From: Cryptomeria japonica
Lineage: Eukaryota; Streptophyta; Pinopsida; Cupressales; Cupressaceae
DNA: 64,000 bases
Direction of reading: 5' to 3'
Assembly (NCBI RefSeq): GCF_030272615.1
Contig: NC_081415.1
Span: forward strand, 103,222,796-103,286,795
The notes below the pieces were generated by a model. The model was not told the DNA's origin. It ran no database searches and saw only the letters and a list, made by a program, of their open reading frames with translations. How positions within the stretch are numbered: the first letter of the stretch is position 1; every line of letters begins with the position of its first letter. This document shows, in pieces, positions 1 through 12,200 of this stretch. The position numbers were made by a program, and so were the translations under genes.

Positions 1-702
1 TCGAAAATTCGGGTGTAGTAAGTACTGGACATGAAGTCATGAGCTCCTTGAACATATCAAAACACTCTTGGGCCTCAGGAGTCCACAAGAAGGCACCCTT
101 CTTCATCAAATCTATCAAAGGTGCTGCATGGCGTGAATAACCGTTAACAAAACGGTGGTAAAGACCACATAGGCCCAAGAAACCACGCAACTGAGTAAGG
201 TTCACAAGAGTAGGCCAATCTACAATAGCACGGATCTTCTCTGGATCCATCTGCACTCCCTTTGCATTGATAATATGGCCTAAGTACAATAACTCAGTCA
301 TCCCAAGGTCACATTTGGATTCCTTGGCATACAAGGACTCCCTATCCAGAATGCTCAAAACTGTATCTAAGTGATTGAGATGCTCCTCCCAAGTGCGACT
401 GTAAACCAGTATATCATCAAAGAACACCAATATTGATTTCCTCAACTGATGTCAGAAGACTTTATTCATTGTGGACTGGAAAATAGCAGGTGCATTGGCT
501 ATCCCAAATGGCATAACCACAAACTCAAAATGTCCATAATGATAACGAAAAGCAGTCTTCTCAATATCCTGCTCATGGACACTAATCTGGTGATAGCCTG
601 ATCTCAAATCAATCTTTGAGAAATAACAGGCGCCATGTAACTCATCTATAAGCTCATCAATATGCGGAATGGGATATCTATTTTTTATCGTCCTCTTATT
701 AA
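1..702 (-). pseudogene. Ty3/gypsy reverse transcriptase, C-terminal part (element continues left of window)
   Basis: Minus-strand translation gives a classic gypsy [13 protein letters not shown], then [13 protein letters not shown], the [13 protein letters not shown] block, the catalytic box VFFDDILVYS, then LYLGHIINAKGVQMDPEKI and the start of the RNase H region (LRGFLGL...). One in-frame TGA at 448-450 interrupts it (NKVF-stop-HQLRK). This is the direct continuation of the RT fragment at 4518-4870. The two halves were separated by insertion of element A, so the original codons CIDYRVL and [10 protein letters not shown] rejoin across the insert. The rest of pol (RNase H, integrase) and the 3' LTR must lie left of position 1. 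Enzymatically dead because of the stop and the split. Confidence 0.93.
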
Positions 703-707
703 GGACA
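703..707. repeat. Left target-site duplication of element A
   Basis: GGACA here and GGACC at 4513-4517 flank element A. The uninterrupted RT codons require GGACC, so the left copy carries one substitution. Confidence 0.8.
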
Positions 708-1560
708 TGTTGATGTGTTTTTCATGCACATGCGAACACAGAATAAAATACCAAGGTATCTTATCCTCTCTTGAACAAAGTTTCCCTGAATGCGGAAGAT
801 TTCGCCGAAGGATCAATCGAGGCAACTCCAAGGTTCTTGTATGTAAGTTCTCTACTTGTGGATAAGCTCTTGTGGTATGATGTGATTTGTTGGAATCACT
901 AGGGGACTTACGTTTGATGACCTGAGCGTTTGATTTGCTGTAATCACAATTCCTATCTACTAACTGGGAGATAAAGAAATATCAAAAGATGAAAGGCTTA
1001 GAAAGTCTAATCTAGAATGTAAGAAGATGGATGAATGACTAGGTGGAGTCCTACTGGACTGGGTCTCACCATCAGATTGAACAACCCGATACCAACTCAG
1101 TGCGATCTTAAGGGATGCTTCAAATAGATTCAAATCATACTCCATCAAACACTGATCACCATTCAAGATAATGCATGAACAATAGATGTGTAATGACTTG
1201 AAATTAAGTTCATTCTATGCTAGTTGACCACGCAAGGCGCACTCACAGTCAGCAAGAGGCTAGTGGTTTGGACTAGGCGGATTCCACACAAGTGCATTCA
1301 ACAATTTTCTCCATTTAATCTAATTATTTACCATCTAATACGAAAATTCAACAAGAGACCATGCATATTGCAAAGAAACGACACATTTCACCTTGATTTC
1401 AATGAAAATGGGGTTTATTTACAATCAAGGGCAACAATTTCTTGCCTTGTCCTCCTAATCTATTCTAATTGCTATTCTATTTGCTGTCTATTCACTAAAT
1501 CTCTTTTGCTAACTCCTAACTATTAATCCCCTATTAACCTTTACAAATGAAGAGCCAGAG

Positions 1561-1570
1561 CTTTATATAG
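1561..1570 (-). promoter_or_regulatory. TATA box of element A
   Basis: CTATATAAAG on the minus strand, about 0.85 kb before the element's 3' end and about 65 bp after the palindrome. B, C and D have the same arrangement. Confidence 0.6.
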
Positions 1571-1633
1571 AGCGCTCTTTACAATTCAATGGCTCTGATT
1601 GATTTACAATCAATGGCTAGGATTACAAGATGG

Positions 1634-1651
1634 AAACCCTAATAAGGGTTT
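1634..1651. promoter_or_regulatory. Telobox-like palindrome, element A
   Basis: AAACCCTAATAAGGGTTT, a near-perfect palindrome of two plant telobox half-sites. It sits just upstream of the TATA box in all five family copies. Confidence 0.6.
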
Positions 1652-2270
1652 GTTACAACAAACTCCTTTAGCCAATGAGAAAATTACATTCACTGAGTGT
1701 GGACCAATAGGAAGCAGGGGTAGGTACATCGAAGTCTGTGCCGTCACCGATGAGTCAGGTACATTGAATCTGGACATGCTGAGGTGGAGCTATCCGACTG
1801 GAGGAAACAGTGATTGGGATGCCACCTTGTCTGCCGTTTGTGCCTTGGTTGATCTCTTTTCAGTCTCAATTTGATGATGTGATGAATGATGTACCTCTTT
1901 GACTCCCAAGTGCTTGATGAGGCCTCCTTACTGTCAAGTTTTCTTTCTTTGTCATCATGTGGTTCTTTTGTGTGGTGGAATGGAGTCTTTGAGTATAGCT
2001 TGGAAATCCTTGAACGCTTGAAATCTCTCAATGCTTTTCCCAAACACTTGAAGTCCTCCTCGATACATTTGAAGTGCCCTTGATGATAATGGGACTGGAA
2101 TAGGTTGTCCTTGTCTTGGCCTAATCCTCTCCATCTGCAAAACCAACCAAAAGATGATTAAGTACACATGATATATTTATCCCAATATAGGATTTCTTAC
2201 CTTAAACCATTAACAAGAAGGCATCAAGACTTAATTTGCTCAAGATCCTCCCCAAGGACAGGCCCTATAA

Positions 2271-4091
2271 GAATTTTCACTCTAGACCCTTTGGAAGGGT
2301 CAGGAGCGATTTTTGCTATTTTGCTCAATTGGACCACTTCCTTCAACATTTCACAATCCTAGACTTAACCTTCAAAGCTCCTCCCATCATGATCACACAA
2401 TTAGCCCTTTGCCCAGCTCAAACAAGGTGAAAATAGGGGTTTCAAAGGATTTTGTCCTGGACCCTTTGGAAGGGTGAGTAGCGATTTTTATGATTGGGTC
2501 CAAATTCCATCATTTCCTTACTCCAAATTGCTTCCCAAGACAAGTATATACTAGTCTTCTCTCCACCAAGGCCTAGGAATCCATATCTTAGCCTCCATCA
2601 TGAGCAAATGAGGTGATTTTGAGAATTTCGCTCTAGACCATTTGGAAGGGTCAGGAGCGAAATTCCTTTTTAGGCTTGTTTTCCCTCACTTAGCTCTATC
2701 CTTCCTACCTTTTTTTCCTTTGACTCTCACCTTTGGATTCCTCTCTCACAAATACAACACTTGTTTGACCCCAAAAAATGCTTGAAAGGAGAAATTCGCT
2801 CAAAATCATGGCCAGGGACATAACCTATTTAGAATTTCACTCTGGACCCTTTGGAAGTGTCAGGAGCAAAATTCATGCTCTAGCTTGGAATCTTCACTTC
2901 TATTAATCGCAATTCACTCAAATGCATGCTTAGGGACATCTTCAAGCTCAAATCACCTTGGTCAATGTTTTGTCTTAACACAAAATTGGAAGAAAGAGGA
3001 GATTTTGAGAATTTCGCTCTGGACCCTTTGGAAGGGTCAGTAGCGAAAATCAAGATTTAGGCTTGCTTCTTCATTTCTTCAACTCCAATCTACCTCAAAA
3101 GGCAAGAATACATCACTCTACCCTCAACCATGCCATAAGAGCCAAGGTTTTGACCTCACACAAAGGAAAAAAAGGTGCTTTTGAGGAATTTCGCTCTAGA
3201 CCCTTTGGAAGGGTCAAGAGCGAAATTCATGTTTTGGACAAAATCCTTCATCTCCTTCACTTTCAATCATTTCCTAAGGCAAGAACATATCAATCTACCC
3301 CCGCTATGTCCAAGGAACAAGGATGTTTGCCTAAACAAGGAAGAAAATAGTGTCTATGGAGAATTTCGCTCTGGACCCTTTCGAATGGTCAGGAGCGAAA
3401 TTCATGTTTTGGACAAAATCCTTCATCTCCTTCACTTTCAATCACTTCTTAAGGCAAGAACATATCAATCTACCCCCACTATGTCCAAGGAACAAGGATG
3501 TTTGCCTAAACAAGGAAGAAAATAGTGTCTATGGAGAATTTCGCTCAGGACCCTTTGGAAGGGCCAGGAGCAAAATTCTTGTTCTAGGTTGATTTTCATC
3601 ACCTCATCGCTTCAAACTACTTTTCAAAGGCAAATATGCATCAAAGCCTTCCCAACATGCCTTAGAAGTCAACAAATTTGGTCATGTCAAGGAGCAAAAT
3701 AGAGGTTATGGGAATTTCGCTCTGGACCCTTTGGAAGGGTTAGGAGCAAAATTCTTCCTTGAGCTCGTTTCACACCTCCTTTCTCCTTTCCTAGCCTTGG
3801 ATATAACTTCTCAGGCCTCCTATCATCATCAAGTTCAAATTGGCATTTACTTCAAGATTTTGTGAAGAAATAGGGTCCTACAAGAATTTCGCTCTGGACC
3901 CTTTGGAAGGGTCAGGAGCGAAATTCACCTTTAGGCTCAAATCATGACTTCATTTCCCATATTTCCTTATCCAAACAAGTGTTTTGCTTTCACTAATGCC
4001 TGGGAATGAGTTAGTTCCTAGTTTGGGTCAAGGTGGAGTGTCTTATAGAGAAATTCGCTCTGGACCCTTTGGAAGGGTTAGGAGCGAAATT
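2271..4091. repeat. Regular array of 11 hairpin repeats in element A
   Basis: A ~41-bp imperfect palindrome (TTTCGCTCTGGACCCTTT ... AAGGGTCAGGAGCGAAA) starts at about 2271, 2450, 2623, 2831, 3009, 3186, 3361, 3536, 3712, 3883 and 4051. Pitch is 168-180 bp except one step of 208. The ~130-bp spacers are mostly dissimilar, but those between repeats 6-7 and 7-8 are nearly identical, showing recent tandem duplication. This is a decayed ~175-bp tandem repeat in which only the hairpin is conserved. Confidence 0.9.
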
Positions 4092-4512
4092 GGTGAATTA
4101 GGCTAAATTTTCTCATTTTGCTCATTCCAACTTGTTCACAAGGCAAAAATATAGGTCATTGCTCACTCAGTCAAGATGTAAAAGCAAGCTTTGAGGTCTA
4201 AATTAGGAGCAAAAGATGCTTCAAAGGAAATTCACCCAAATTCCTCATTACTTCCTTGATTCAGGCTAGTCATCACCTAGGAATCAGAGCAAAACTTGAC
4301 CTAAGGAAGGTTTTCAAAGAGACCCTGACTTGGACCACCTACTAACTCTCTCTAGCCCAAGCAGAGCCTGCTATCTAAATAATCTCTCTGACAATCCTCA
4401 AAATGCAAAGGCTAATAGACAAGAACTCGAAAGACCTAGAAAACAAACCCTAGAAAGCAAAAAGCAGGGGGTCCCCATCTGCAATGGGGCGATGTGTGAA
4501 TACGTCACAACA

Positions 4513-4517
4513 GGACC
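4513..4517. repeat. Right target-site duplication of element A
   Basis: GGACC, the partner of GGACA at 703-707. Confidence 0.8.
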
Positions 4518-4870
4518 CTGTAATCAATACACATCCGCAATGTGCCATCCTTCTTCTTCTTCACCAAAACAACTGAAGAAGCAAAGGGGGACTTACTAGG
4601 CCGAATATGTCCCATAGCCAGAAGCTCCTGAATAGTCTTCTCTATTTCATCTTTCAGGCGCGTCGGATGTCTGTATGGAGTAATCATTACTGGCTTCGCA
4701 CCCTACTCTAGCTCAATGATGTGCACAAAACCCCTATCTGGTGGCCTCCCTGGTGGTATGTCACTGAAAACCTTATTATGTTTGGTTCTCAGTATCTGAA
4801 TGTCAGGGTGATATTCAACTTTCTGAGCATCCTGCTGCATAGGCATAATCATACACTCTGGTGCCCACTC
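4518..4870 (-). pseudogene. Ty3/gypsy RT N-terminal part and protease-RT linker
   Basis: Minus-strand translation includes the linker HNKVFSDIPPGRPPD and then the RT N-terminus: MITPYRHPTRLKDEI, LLAMGHIRPSKSPFASS, VVLVKKKKDGTLRMC and IDYRVL, where element A interrupts. A stop precedes AKPVMITPY (ELE-stop-GAKPV). Continues from the protease ORF at 4874-5503 and into the RT half at 1-702. Confidence 0.9.
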
Positions 4871-4873
4871 ATT

Positions 4874-5539
4874 CTAATTGTGGCGTGCAAGCCTCTCCAT
4901 CCGCCTGAGTGTAATCATCCTAAAGTTGTTGTCCTTAATAGCTTTCAGCACATGTGTCTTTCCATCAACAGTGAAAGACATCTCCATCTCTTGCAAGTCA
5001 AGTGTAAACTTGCCTAGCTCATGCAACCACCTCATACCAAGGACCGAATCTGTATCTCCCATCTGAGCCACGTAGAAATCAGTTTTGAACTCGTAATTAT
5101 TTACATGCAATGGGAGTTGTGTAATCTTCCTGTTACACTTTAAAGTGTAACCATCTGCCACCCTCACTCGGATGCCCTCCAACTCCTTTGTTTGGATTCC
5201 TCTCTTCTGAACTAATCTGGCATCAATGAAATTATGCGTGGCTCCAGTATCTAGCAGGGTAATAACTTTCTGACCAGCAAGTACTCCTCTCAATCTGAAT
5301 GACCCCTCCTGTTGAATACTAGTGAGAAGTGCCTCCTTAAGGTGTTCATCACCTTCTGCATCCATCTTATCAAGTCTCTGTAGACCCTTTGTGTCATTTT
5401 CAGCCTCTAAATCATCATAAACAGCAGGCTGATCTTCTTGATCAGATTCTGAATCCTCATAATATGCCCACATTACTCGGTTTGCCTTGCCCTTAGGCCT
5501 CAAAGGATGGTCATGGTTTGCATCATATGGACCTTTTCA
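4874..5539 (-). pseudogene. Ty3/gypsy zinc-knuckle remnant and aspartic protease
   Basis: The readable protease ORF (4874-5503) has the retropepsin active site LLDTGATHNFIDARLV, followed by VLGMRWLHELGKFTLDL, the usual C-terminal block of this family. Upstream, a zinc-knuckle-like CFY-stop-KGPYDANHDH is seen; a TGA at 5537-5539 replaces the expected second cysteine. Role in an active element: Gag binding to RNA, and cleavage of the Gag-Pol polyprotein. The ORF is separated from gag by frame disruptions between about 5540 and 5667. Confidence 0.88.
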
Positions 5540-5667
5540 ATAAAAACATAATTTCTTCTTCCTTAAATCGTCGTGTCTCACGATCTAAGGGGGCAGCTAC
5601 TGACTTCCCTTTGAAATCATTTCTAAAGTTTGATTTTTTCTTTCCCCTTGCTGTAATTTTTATTATC

Positions 5668-6753
5668 TTAGAAGGATGTTGATCCTTTAGACCCAAATTT
5701 ATTTTGTGTGGCTGTCATATCCATACTTTGTGCCTTTTTTATAGCAAGTAGAAGTGTTGGAGGATCAAATGCTTTGACCCAACCTCTCAAAGGCTCCATG
5801 AGTCCCTCTATAAACAAGACTACTAATCGTTGATTTGACATGTTATTCACCATGCATGATAACTTCAAGAACTCTAAAACATACACTTCCAAGTTCCCTG
5901 TTTGTTTCAGTTGTGCCAACTCACGGAAATAAGACTCTGGGTCTCTCTTATCAAACCTCTCCACCAACAAATCAGCAAACTCCTGATAAGTGGTAATCTC
6001 ATCATGTTGGAGTGTGATGAGTCCATTATGCCACCATTCATGTGCAGTACTGTCCAAATGTAAGGTTGCAAACTTAATCGCATCCCTTTCAGTCATGGGT
6101 CTCAGTGTGAAGTATGTATCTAGTTTTTGGATCCAGGACCTAGTTGTAATTGCACCGCTGCCATCATAATAAGGTAGAGTGAGCTTGCTTGTGGCAAACT
6201 CAAGATCTCTATGTTGGAAATGAGGCCTCCTCTCCTTCCTGTTTCTCTTTACCTCCCGTTTTTGCCTCATGAACTGATCAAAACTCAGATTCCGCCTAAC
6301 ATTAGGTGGAAGAAGACTCCACTCATCATGTACAGTCATGACATTATCAATAAAGACAGGCTCTGCCTCAGCTCTAGCAACATCCTCAGGTTCCTCTGCC
6401 AAGAAAATAGGCCTTGAAGGCATGTCAACTGTGCGTGTAGCTGCCCTGTGAGGTCTAGGAATACTAGCTACACTCCTATTACCCTCTTGTTCTTGATTGG
6501 GTCTGTTTGGAGGATTCATGCGCTCCATCATGGTGGTGAGTGCCTGTAAAGCCTGAACAACCTGCTGCTGCCCCGTAGCCATAGTCCTAAAAAACTCTCT
6601 TGTCTCCTCCTCCTCAGCTCTCTGCCCTCTGGGTGGGCTGCCTGAATGCCTATCACCCATAGTGTCTGACTTCCTGTTAAAACTTTGTTCTCCTTCAAGG
6701 AGGGCTCTGCTGCGTGTGTAATATCTGTGTGAACCCACTTCCTGTGATTGCAT
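5668..6753 (-). CDS. Ty3/gypsy Gag protein (retrotrans_gag type), 361 aa
   Basis: Uninterrupted minus-strand ORF of 361 codons from ATG 6753. The N-terminus is charged, followed by a Gln-rich helical stretch. The retrotransposon Gag domain lies near residues 190-320: LTLPYYDGSGAITTRSWIQK, TLHLDSTAHEWWHNG, YQEFADLLVERFDKRDPESY, ELAQLKQTGNLEVYVLEF. It ends before the zinc knuckle, which lies beyond frame disruptions. Gag would form the cytoplasmic virus-like particle. The start lies only ~35 bp inside the primer-binding site, as expected for the first ORF. The ORF is open, but the element is dead because pol is mutated and split. Confidence 0.88.
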   Translation of the reverse strand: MQSQEVGSHRYYTRSRALLEGEQSFNRKSDTMGDRHSGSPPRGQRAEEEETREFFRTMATGQQQVVQALQALTTMMERMNPPNRPNQEQEGNRSVASIPRPHRAATRTVDMPSRPIFLAEEPEDVARAEAEPVFIDNVMTVHDEWSLLPPNVRRNLSFDQFMRQKREVKRNRKERRPHFQHRDLEFATSKLTLPYYDGSGAITTRSWIQKLDTYFTLRPMTERDAIKFATLHLDSTAHEWWHNGLITLQHDEITTYQEFADLLVERFDKRDPESYFRELAQLKQTGNLEVYVLEFLKLSCMVNNMSNQRLVVLFIEGLMEPLRGWVKAFDPPTLLLAIKKAQSMDMTATQNKFGSKGSTSF

Positions 6754-6786
6754 GAAATTTCTAAACCCTTAGGATGGCAGGATTTA

Positions 6787-6798
6787 GCTCTGATACCA
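6787..6798 (-). other. Primer-binding site for initiator tRNA-Met
   Basis: TGGTATCAGAGC on the minus strand, one base inside the LTR end at 6800. This is the standard plant LTR-retrotransposon primer site, and it fixes the element's orientation. Confidence 0.9.
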
Positions 6799-6799
6799 A

Positions 6800-8340
6800 T
6801 GTAGTTACCCTTGCTAGTTTTGACTTAAGTTTCCAGCTTTAGACTCTTAGGAATTTTGTCAAACAGTTGTCGCGCAACCTCTATGTACGCTGATCTAAGT
6901 TTTCAGTCTGATTTGTTTGCTTAAAAGGGCATCGAATATGATTTGAAGGCTTGCAAAATAACTCTACAAAGACTAAGCAAAGAACAAGTGGCAAATGCAA
7001 CTTCTTTTTGATCTTTCCAATGCACATATATGGTTTTCAAATGAGAAATGTGCACTTACAGCCAAGAGGCATTTTTACAAACACTTGGCGTGCAAACTTA
7101 GAATGAAAAATAATCATTTCTAACTAGGGAGCATTTTGACAAACACTTGGCTTGCAAATTAAACTGTGACTACATAGCAAATTGCAGAACTGATTATACA
7201 TATCATACCCGATTGCACATCATAAAGACTAATTTGACTAGTTTGCAAATCTGCTGTAGATGAAAGTGTACGGCCTGCCTTTGGAAGTGTGCCAGCACTG
7301 AATTTGGTTATCAAATGCTCTCTAACTGCTGCGTTTTAACCCCTAGTATCCCTGCATTGCTTCTCTAATATTCTCAAAATTTATTGCAGCCTTTAGACCA
7401 AATCGCAGCTCCTGTAGGTTGTACGGCCTGCGTTAATGGCTGGGAAATTACGGACCTGCTGTTGGCAATGATACGGCACTAGCAATGGCAGTTGCGAGTG
7501 GTGTTAAAACCCCTCTCAATTCAGACAAATTGATCTGCAGATGTAAACAATAACTCAGCACCAAAAATTCCTTCAATTCTTATCCAATTCGCTCAATTAG
7601 TGACTTCAGAATTAAGTCACTCCCAAAGGCAAATATCAGTGATTATTGCAGCACCTCAGATGCCCTAACTTCGAAAATTTTTCACTCCTCAAAGTCTCAA
7701 GATGAAACCTTGGTTTCCTCTTCTCAGAAACTTCTCCAATTTTCAAAAAGCAATCATCAATAATAAAATAAGCTCTTCCTTCAATTAAACCTTTTATATC
7801 CTTTCATAGAGCTCGATTTCTCTCTTATTAGGCATTTATGATTATTAAATGACATTTAATATTAAATGTGCACAAAGTCATTTAATAATCACTTTGATAT
7901 AAGAGCCTGATATAATAATATAAATGGCCCCTTCATTAATGAATTCATGACCCATAATAATAAAGTCACTTATATTTTATTATTAACTTTTAATTATTAA
8001 ATTATAACATAGAGTCATTTAATCATTAATAACTTCATTAATATTTAATACCTCTCCAAGCCGTTAGAAATGGAGGCCACCACTGCAATTAACCAAATGA
8101 CTAACTACCCGGCTATAAATAGTAAGAGGGTCCATCCCGCAGATATTTGACTTACTAAAAATAGTATGTGTAGCAAAAAGAGTCCAAATGAATCCAAACG
8201 AAAGACAAACCTACAAAACTCTGACCACTGGAGAAGCTGCATCCCTCAAAGGACCCTCTATTCAATCTTATTAGCCTACGAGGGTCAGTGATAGGCTAAT
8301 CTACCAAGCTGACAGATGTCAACTAGAAGGGGACATCACA
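6800..8340 (-). repeat. 5' LTR of the Ty3/gypsy element (1,541 bp)
   Basis: Minus strand: begins TGTGATGTCCCCTTC at 8340, ends GGGTAACTACA at 6800, directly followed by the tRNA-Met primer site and gag. TG...CA ends are canonical. A TATA-like GATATAAAAGG lies near 7793-7803. The stretch 7750-8060 is strongly AT-rich. The matching 3' LTR is outside the window, so neither target duplication nor age can be read. The LTR's outer edge abuts copy B, suggesting insertion into B. Confidence 0.88.
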
Positions 8341-8920
8341 TTTACACACATAAAGACCAAAACCTTAAGGCTCGAATTGATGAAAAGGGACGAATGAATG
8401 AAAAGGTTTCAAAGAGCAAGCTGGATGGCTACTTCACTCACTTCCTTTGCCAATGGAAGGGAGTGATTTTCCTATAACCACGCCCAACATCATAAGCAAA
8501 CACACTTTGGCACCAAAATTTGATTTTAAAAAGAAAATGTGTTGAATGCCAAACAAGTCGGCCATCTAGGGAAACAATATCAAATTTTTTTAAGCCTTTG
8601 GAGGTCAGCCTATAACCTAAGGGACACATCTTTTCCTTGCGACAAATATAAATGCTAAGACAAATCACTCATTTGATCATAAACTCAAAATATTTTCCTC
8701 CTCCAAACAGCGAATTAAAGTGCAGAGCAGCGAATTCTAAGAGCAGAAGCAGTGATTATAATCAGTAAAAGGAGCCAATTTCATCAAAGCAACAGCGAAT
8801 TTCACCGAGTGTAAGGCAAATTCATTCGTCACCTTCAACATCAGTGAAGTTCACAAGCATCATCAGACATATTTTTGGATTAGGAGCATCAAATCAAGGT
8901 CAGAATTGTCCAGAATAGAG
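8341..8920 (+). other. Truncated 5' region and 5'-UTR of copy B
   Basis: Sequence between the gypsy LTR and the B open reading frame. It has an AAATATAAATGC TATA-like element near 8645, several GCGAATT repeats (8708-8820), and a strong splice donor GAG|GTAAGT at 8919-8926. No protein-coding frame is convincing. By position it matches C at 18630-18760. The array and 5' terminus of B are missing, cut off by the LTR insertion. Confidence 0.5.
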
Positions 8921-9216
8921 GTAAGTATAATGTGCAGATTGATAAAAAGCCATTTGCAGGTTTGATTTATGCCGAGTTTTGATCATTTTATTGAAATTAG
9001 ACGTTTCCATGTTATAAACTCAGAAGAAAGTGCAGATAAGCATACTGAAATAAGGAAATTAGTGATACTAAATCATTCATTTTCAGATTTGCTTAGGTTT
9101 TGCATAGATCTTAGTTAATGTTAAAGATACTAATTATCATTCCTAAATACTCATAGGCATTGGATCAATAGTTTGCATGCTCTTCACCATAACCCTAACT
9201 TAGACAACTCTCTTAG
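8921..9216 (+). other. Probable 5'-UTR intron of the copy B gene
   Basis: Donor GAG|GTAAGT at 8921 and acceptor CTCTTAG|GTGAAG at 9216, seven bases before the ATG at 9224. Copy C has an acceptor in the same place (TGTGTAG|GTATCAAG before its ATG). Inferred from splice signals only. Confidence 0.45.
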
Positions 9217-9223
9217 GTGAAGA

Positions 9224-12200
9224 ATGGCAGTGCCAAAAACTAGTGGATCTAGCGCACGTCAGGCATTTATCAAGGAAGATCAAAAAGGCGAGGTGTTGGA
9301 GACTAAGATCACTTCCCGTTGGAGCAACGTAGGCGATACCAATCTTGGAAAATTTGATTTCAAGAGATTCCGAGGCTCATCATATACAAGCAAGGTCACA
9401 ACAACAGCAAAGAAGATGATGGACAGTGGAATCTTCATGGCGGCTGGCTTCCCTCCCGTTGTCCGATGTTATGAATTGATGGTTGAATGTGCCAAGCACT
9501 GTCACCCGATGGAAGAGTGCTTGCCTACCTTTTAGAAGCAGCTATCAGTGAAGCCTTCCACCTACCTAAGCCCAAAGACATGATCTATAAAAGTACAGAA
9601 GGAGCTAAGGCAGTTTATGAGGATGATTCGGAAATATGTTTGGGAATCATCAACAAGTATTGGCCATTGAAGAGTAGACCTAGCAAGAGCAAGATGCTTG
9701 GCAGGCTACATAGAGTTGATTTCAAGGATGAATTCAGGGATTTCATTTCTCTACTCAATTGAGTCCTAGGTACACCTCAAACATTCTACTTTGAGAATTG
9801 GATGTTCTTCTTCATAGAGATAGTCACCCATGTCAAAGATATGATCAATTGGGCAAGACTTATCAGCAATAGCCTAGATGTACAACTGAGGAGGCTCATT
9901 TGCACTAGGACATTCTATATGAGCTCCTATGTCATATACTCTCTTTCTAGGAATTATGAGTATGTCGGATTGGTGTATGGAGGTGTAGTTGGAAGAGGAC
10001 CTGGAGAAATAAGAGCTTGTGGGTCATATACACAGTTATACCTTCCGACTAGGCAATATTATAGAAGAGTCAATGATGCCTTCACCATGCATATCACGAG
10101 GACTTTACAAGGTTGAATTCATCAACGGTTGTCTCTAGAGGCACAAGCATTGATCAAGCAATTTGGTGCCTGGTTCATTCAATTCCCGAAGTTCACATAC
10201 ATAAGGATTCAAGGTTGCCTTTCCCCTCCTTACGTGTTGCCACGCTATCCGACAGATAGTGTAGTGCTACTTGAGGTGGTAAGGCAGTTGGCCGCATATG
10301 TCAAGGCACAAAGGCATAAACATGGGACCAGCATTGCTTTCCCAATTTCACTTGGAAATTAGATAGAAGTTTGCCCCTCTCTACTTGGAGCTGACAGTGC
10401 CGAAGAAGAATTATCTCTCTATTCACTCACATCATTTGCTCCTAGAGATAACTTTGATCCTTATGATAATATAAGGGGAGTTGCTGGAAAGAAATACAAG
10501 CATATATGGTAGTTGGAGGACTTTTGGATGAATGCTCAAAATGATTTTGAAGTGAAAAGGATGCATTCTAAGCTACCCCTTGACTTCAATTCAGAAGTGC
10601 AAAGTCCTTAGTGTGGTTGATCAAGCGCAAGATAGCGGCAAGTGTCTCCAACCCACTTACAAAAAGGAAGACAAGGAAATAAAGATAATTGGGTTGAGTT
10701 GGAAGTCATAGATTTGAAAGACTTATTGAAGCAAGTCTTAACCTATACATGCAAATGGGTTGATGTCCAGCATCAGAAGTTGAAAGAGCAAAATGTGCCA
10801 TTGACATTTGACTTAGAAACAAAAGTGGATGATGAAGAAGATGCAAGCGCAAGTGGAAGCTCTTCTCAATCAACCCACTCAAAATGTTCCAAAAGAAAGG
10901 AAGATCACAAAGAAAGAGAATCATCAAGAAAAAGACATAAGTTAAATTTCGGTCATCCCTCTAGTACTTCTTCTAGGTGTGAAGAGGAAATGAATCCAAA
11001 TGAAGGCCATGAGAACCAAGGACTTGATAAGGGTTTGAGTCATAAGGTGAATGAATCCATGGAATCCACAGTTCAGAATGACATAAGTGAAAGGCAAGAT
11101 AAAGGAAAGGTAACACAAGATCAAGAAGATCCCACTCCTCATATTCAAGTAAGTGATGAAGATGAAGGAGAAGATAATGATGAGACAACTTCCCCTCCTA
11201 GAGATGAGCAATTGCCTGAGGAAACACAAGTGGGAGAAGGAAGATCATCTATCCCTACATGGCTTAGAGAGAGGTTTGCCAGAGAGGTGATAGCAATGGA
11301 TGAAGAACTAGTGGGTGACTTGGATAGTCTCCTAGGTCAGACTCAAGGAATCACTAAGAAGAAGAAAGTAACAAAGATGTCCAAAGTGATAAGGGATGAT
11401 ACAGGTTCTCGAATGATACAAATTGCCACTCCAATGGTTGATAAATTTGAAGATGAAATTACAACAGAAGAATATGACATGGAAACTATTGATTTGGGTC
11501 CGCTTACCATTGAGCAAGCATTGGGTGATATGAATGTTTTAGTAAAGACAGTTCATGATATGCTTAGGATGGAAGTAGAAAAGAATAGGAAACTGGAGAG
11601 AGAAGTAAGTGCATGGAGAAATTACTTCCAACAATTCAAGGAATCGTCGAGGCAACAAAATCCATCAATTACACAACCACCATTGCTTCCTCCAAAATCA
11701 ATGGATCATGCGGAGAAGATAAGGATTTCGGCACAGCTAATAGATGCATGGATAGACAAATCCTTCAAGATGGCAAACAGATTCATAAGAGACATGATGA
11801 AGACACTTGATAGAGTTATAAAGGTTCTTGGGACTTGGGAGAACTCAAGCTCTCATGGAAGGATTTGATACGTTTGTCCTCACTGGAGACATCACTATCC
11901 CAATCTTGCAAGAAATGAGGAATACATCTAGGCAAGTTTTGGTGAAGGAAGGGATAATGAAGGATGGGCCATCACTGAGCTTTCTACATTGGGGAAGCTT
12001 GCTTCGCATGAGGAAGGTCATTTTTGAAGATATTAGTAATGGGTGCAATCAAGTTGAAGAAACCATTCACTTCATTCATGATAAGATCGTGGAAGTAGCA
12101 CAAATCATTCTTGAGAAGAAGATAGATCCCATAATGCATATAGACACCAACGAATTGGAGGAAGGAATAAAGGTCATCTTCTATGGAGTGGATGGGTTGA

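Larger units (their letters stand above)
708..4512 (-). mobile_element. Element A: 3.8-kb non-coding LTR-like unit (A-E family), inserted in gypsy RT
   Basis: Read on the minus strand it starts TGTTGTGACG (4512) and ends CATCAACA (708), with a 5-bp target duplication. Order of parts: a 5' end shared with C and D (CACACATCGCCCCATTG), a hairpin array (4091 to 2271), a telobox-like palindrome (1634-1651), a TATA box (1561-1570), and a conserved ~0.85-kb 3' end (ACACAGAATAAAATACC...). No LTR pair, primer site or protein-coding gene is visible, so this is either a very long solo LTR or a non-autonomous derivative. It lacks the long ORF that copies B and C carry. The insertion interrupts RT exactly within CIDYRVL. 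Confidence 0.85.

Noticed and set aside
2271-4091. CRISPR-like array (short repeats with unlike spacers)
   Set aside because: Repeats are imperfect, spacers are ~130 bp, two are duplicated, and the context is a plant retroelement with no cas genes.
4330-4599. 89-codon plus-strand ORF
   Set aside because: Spans the junction between element A and the gypsy RT; a shadow of transposon sequence.
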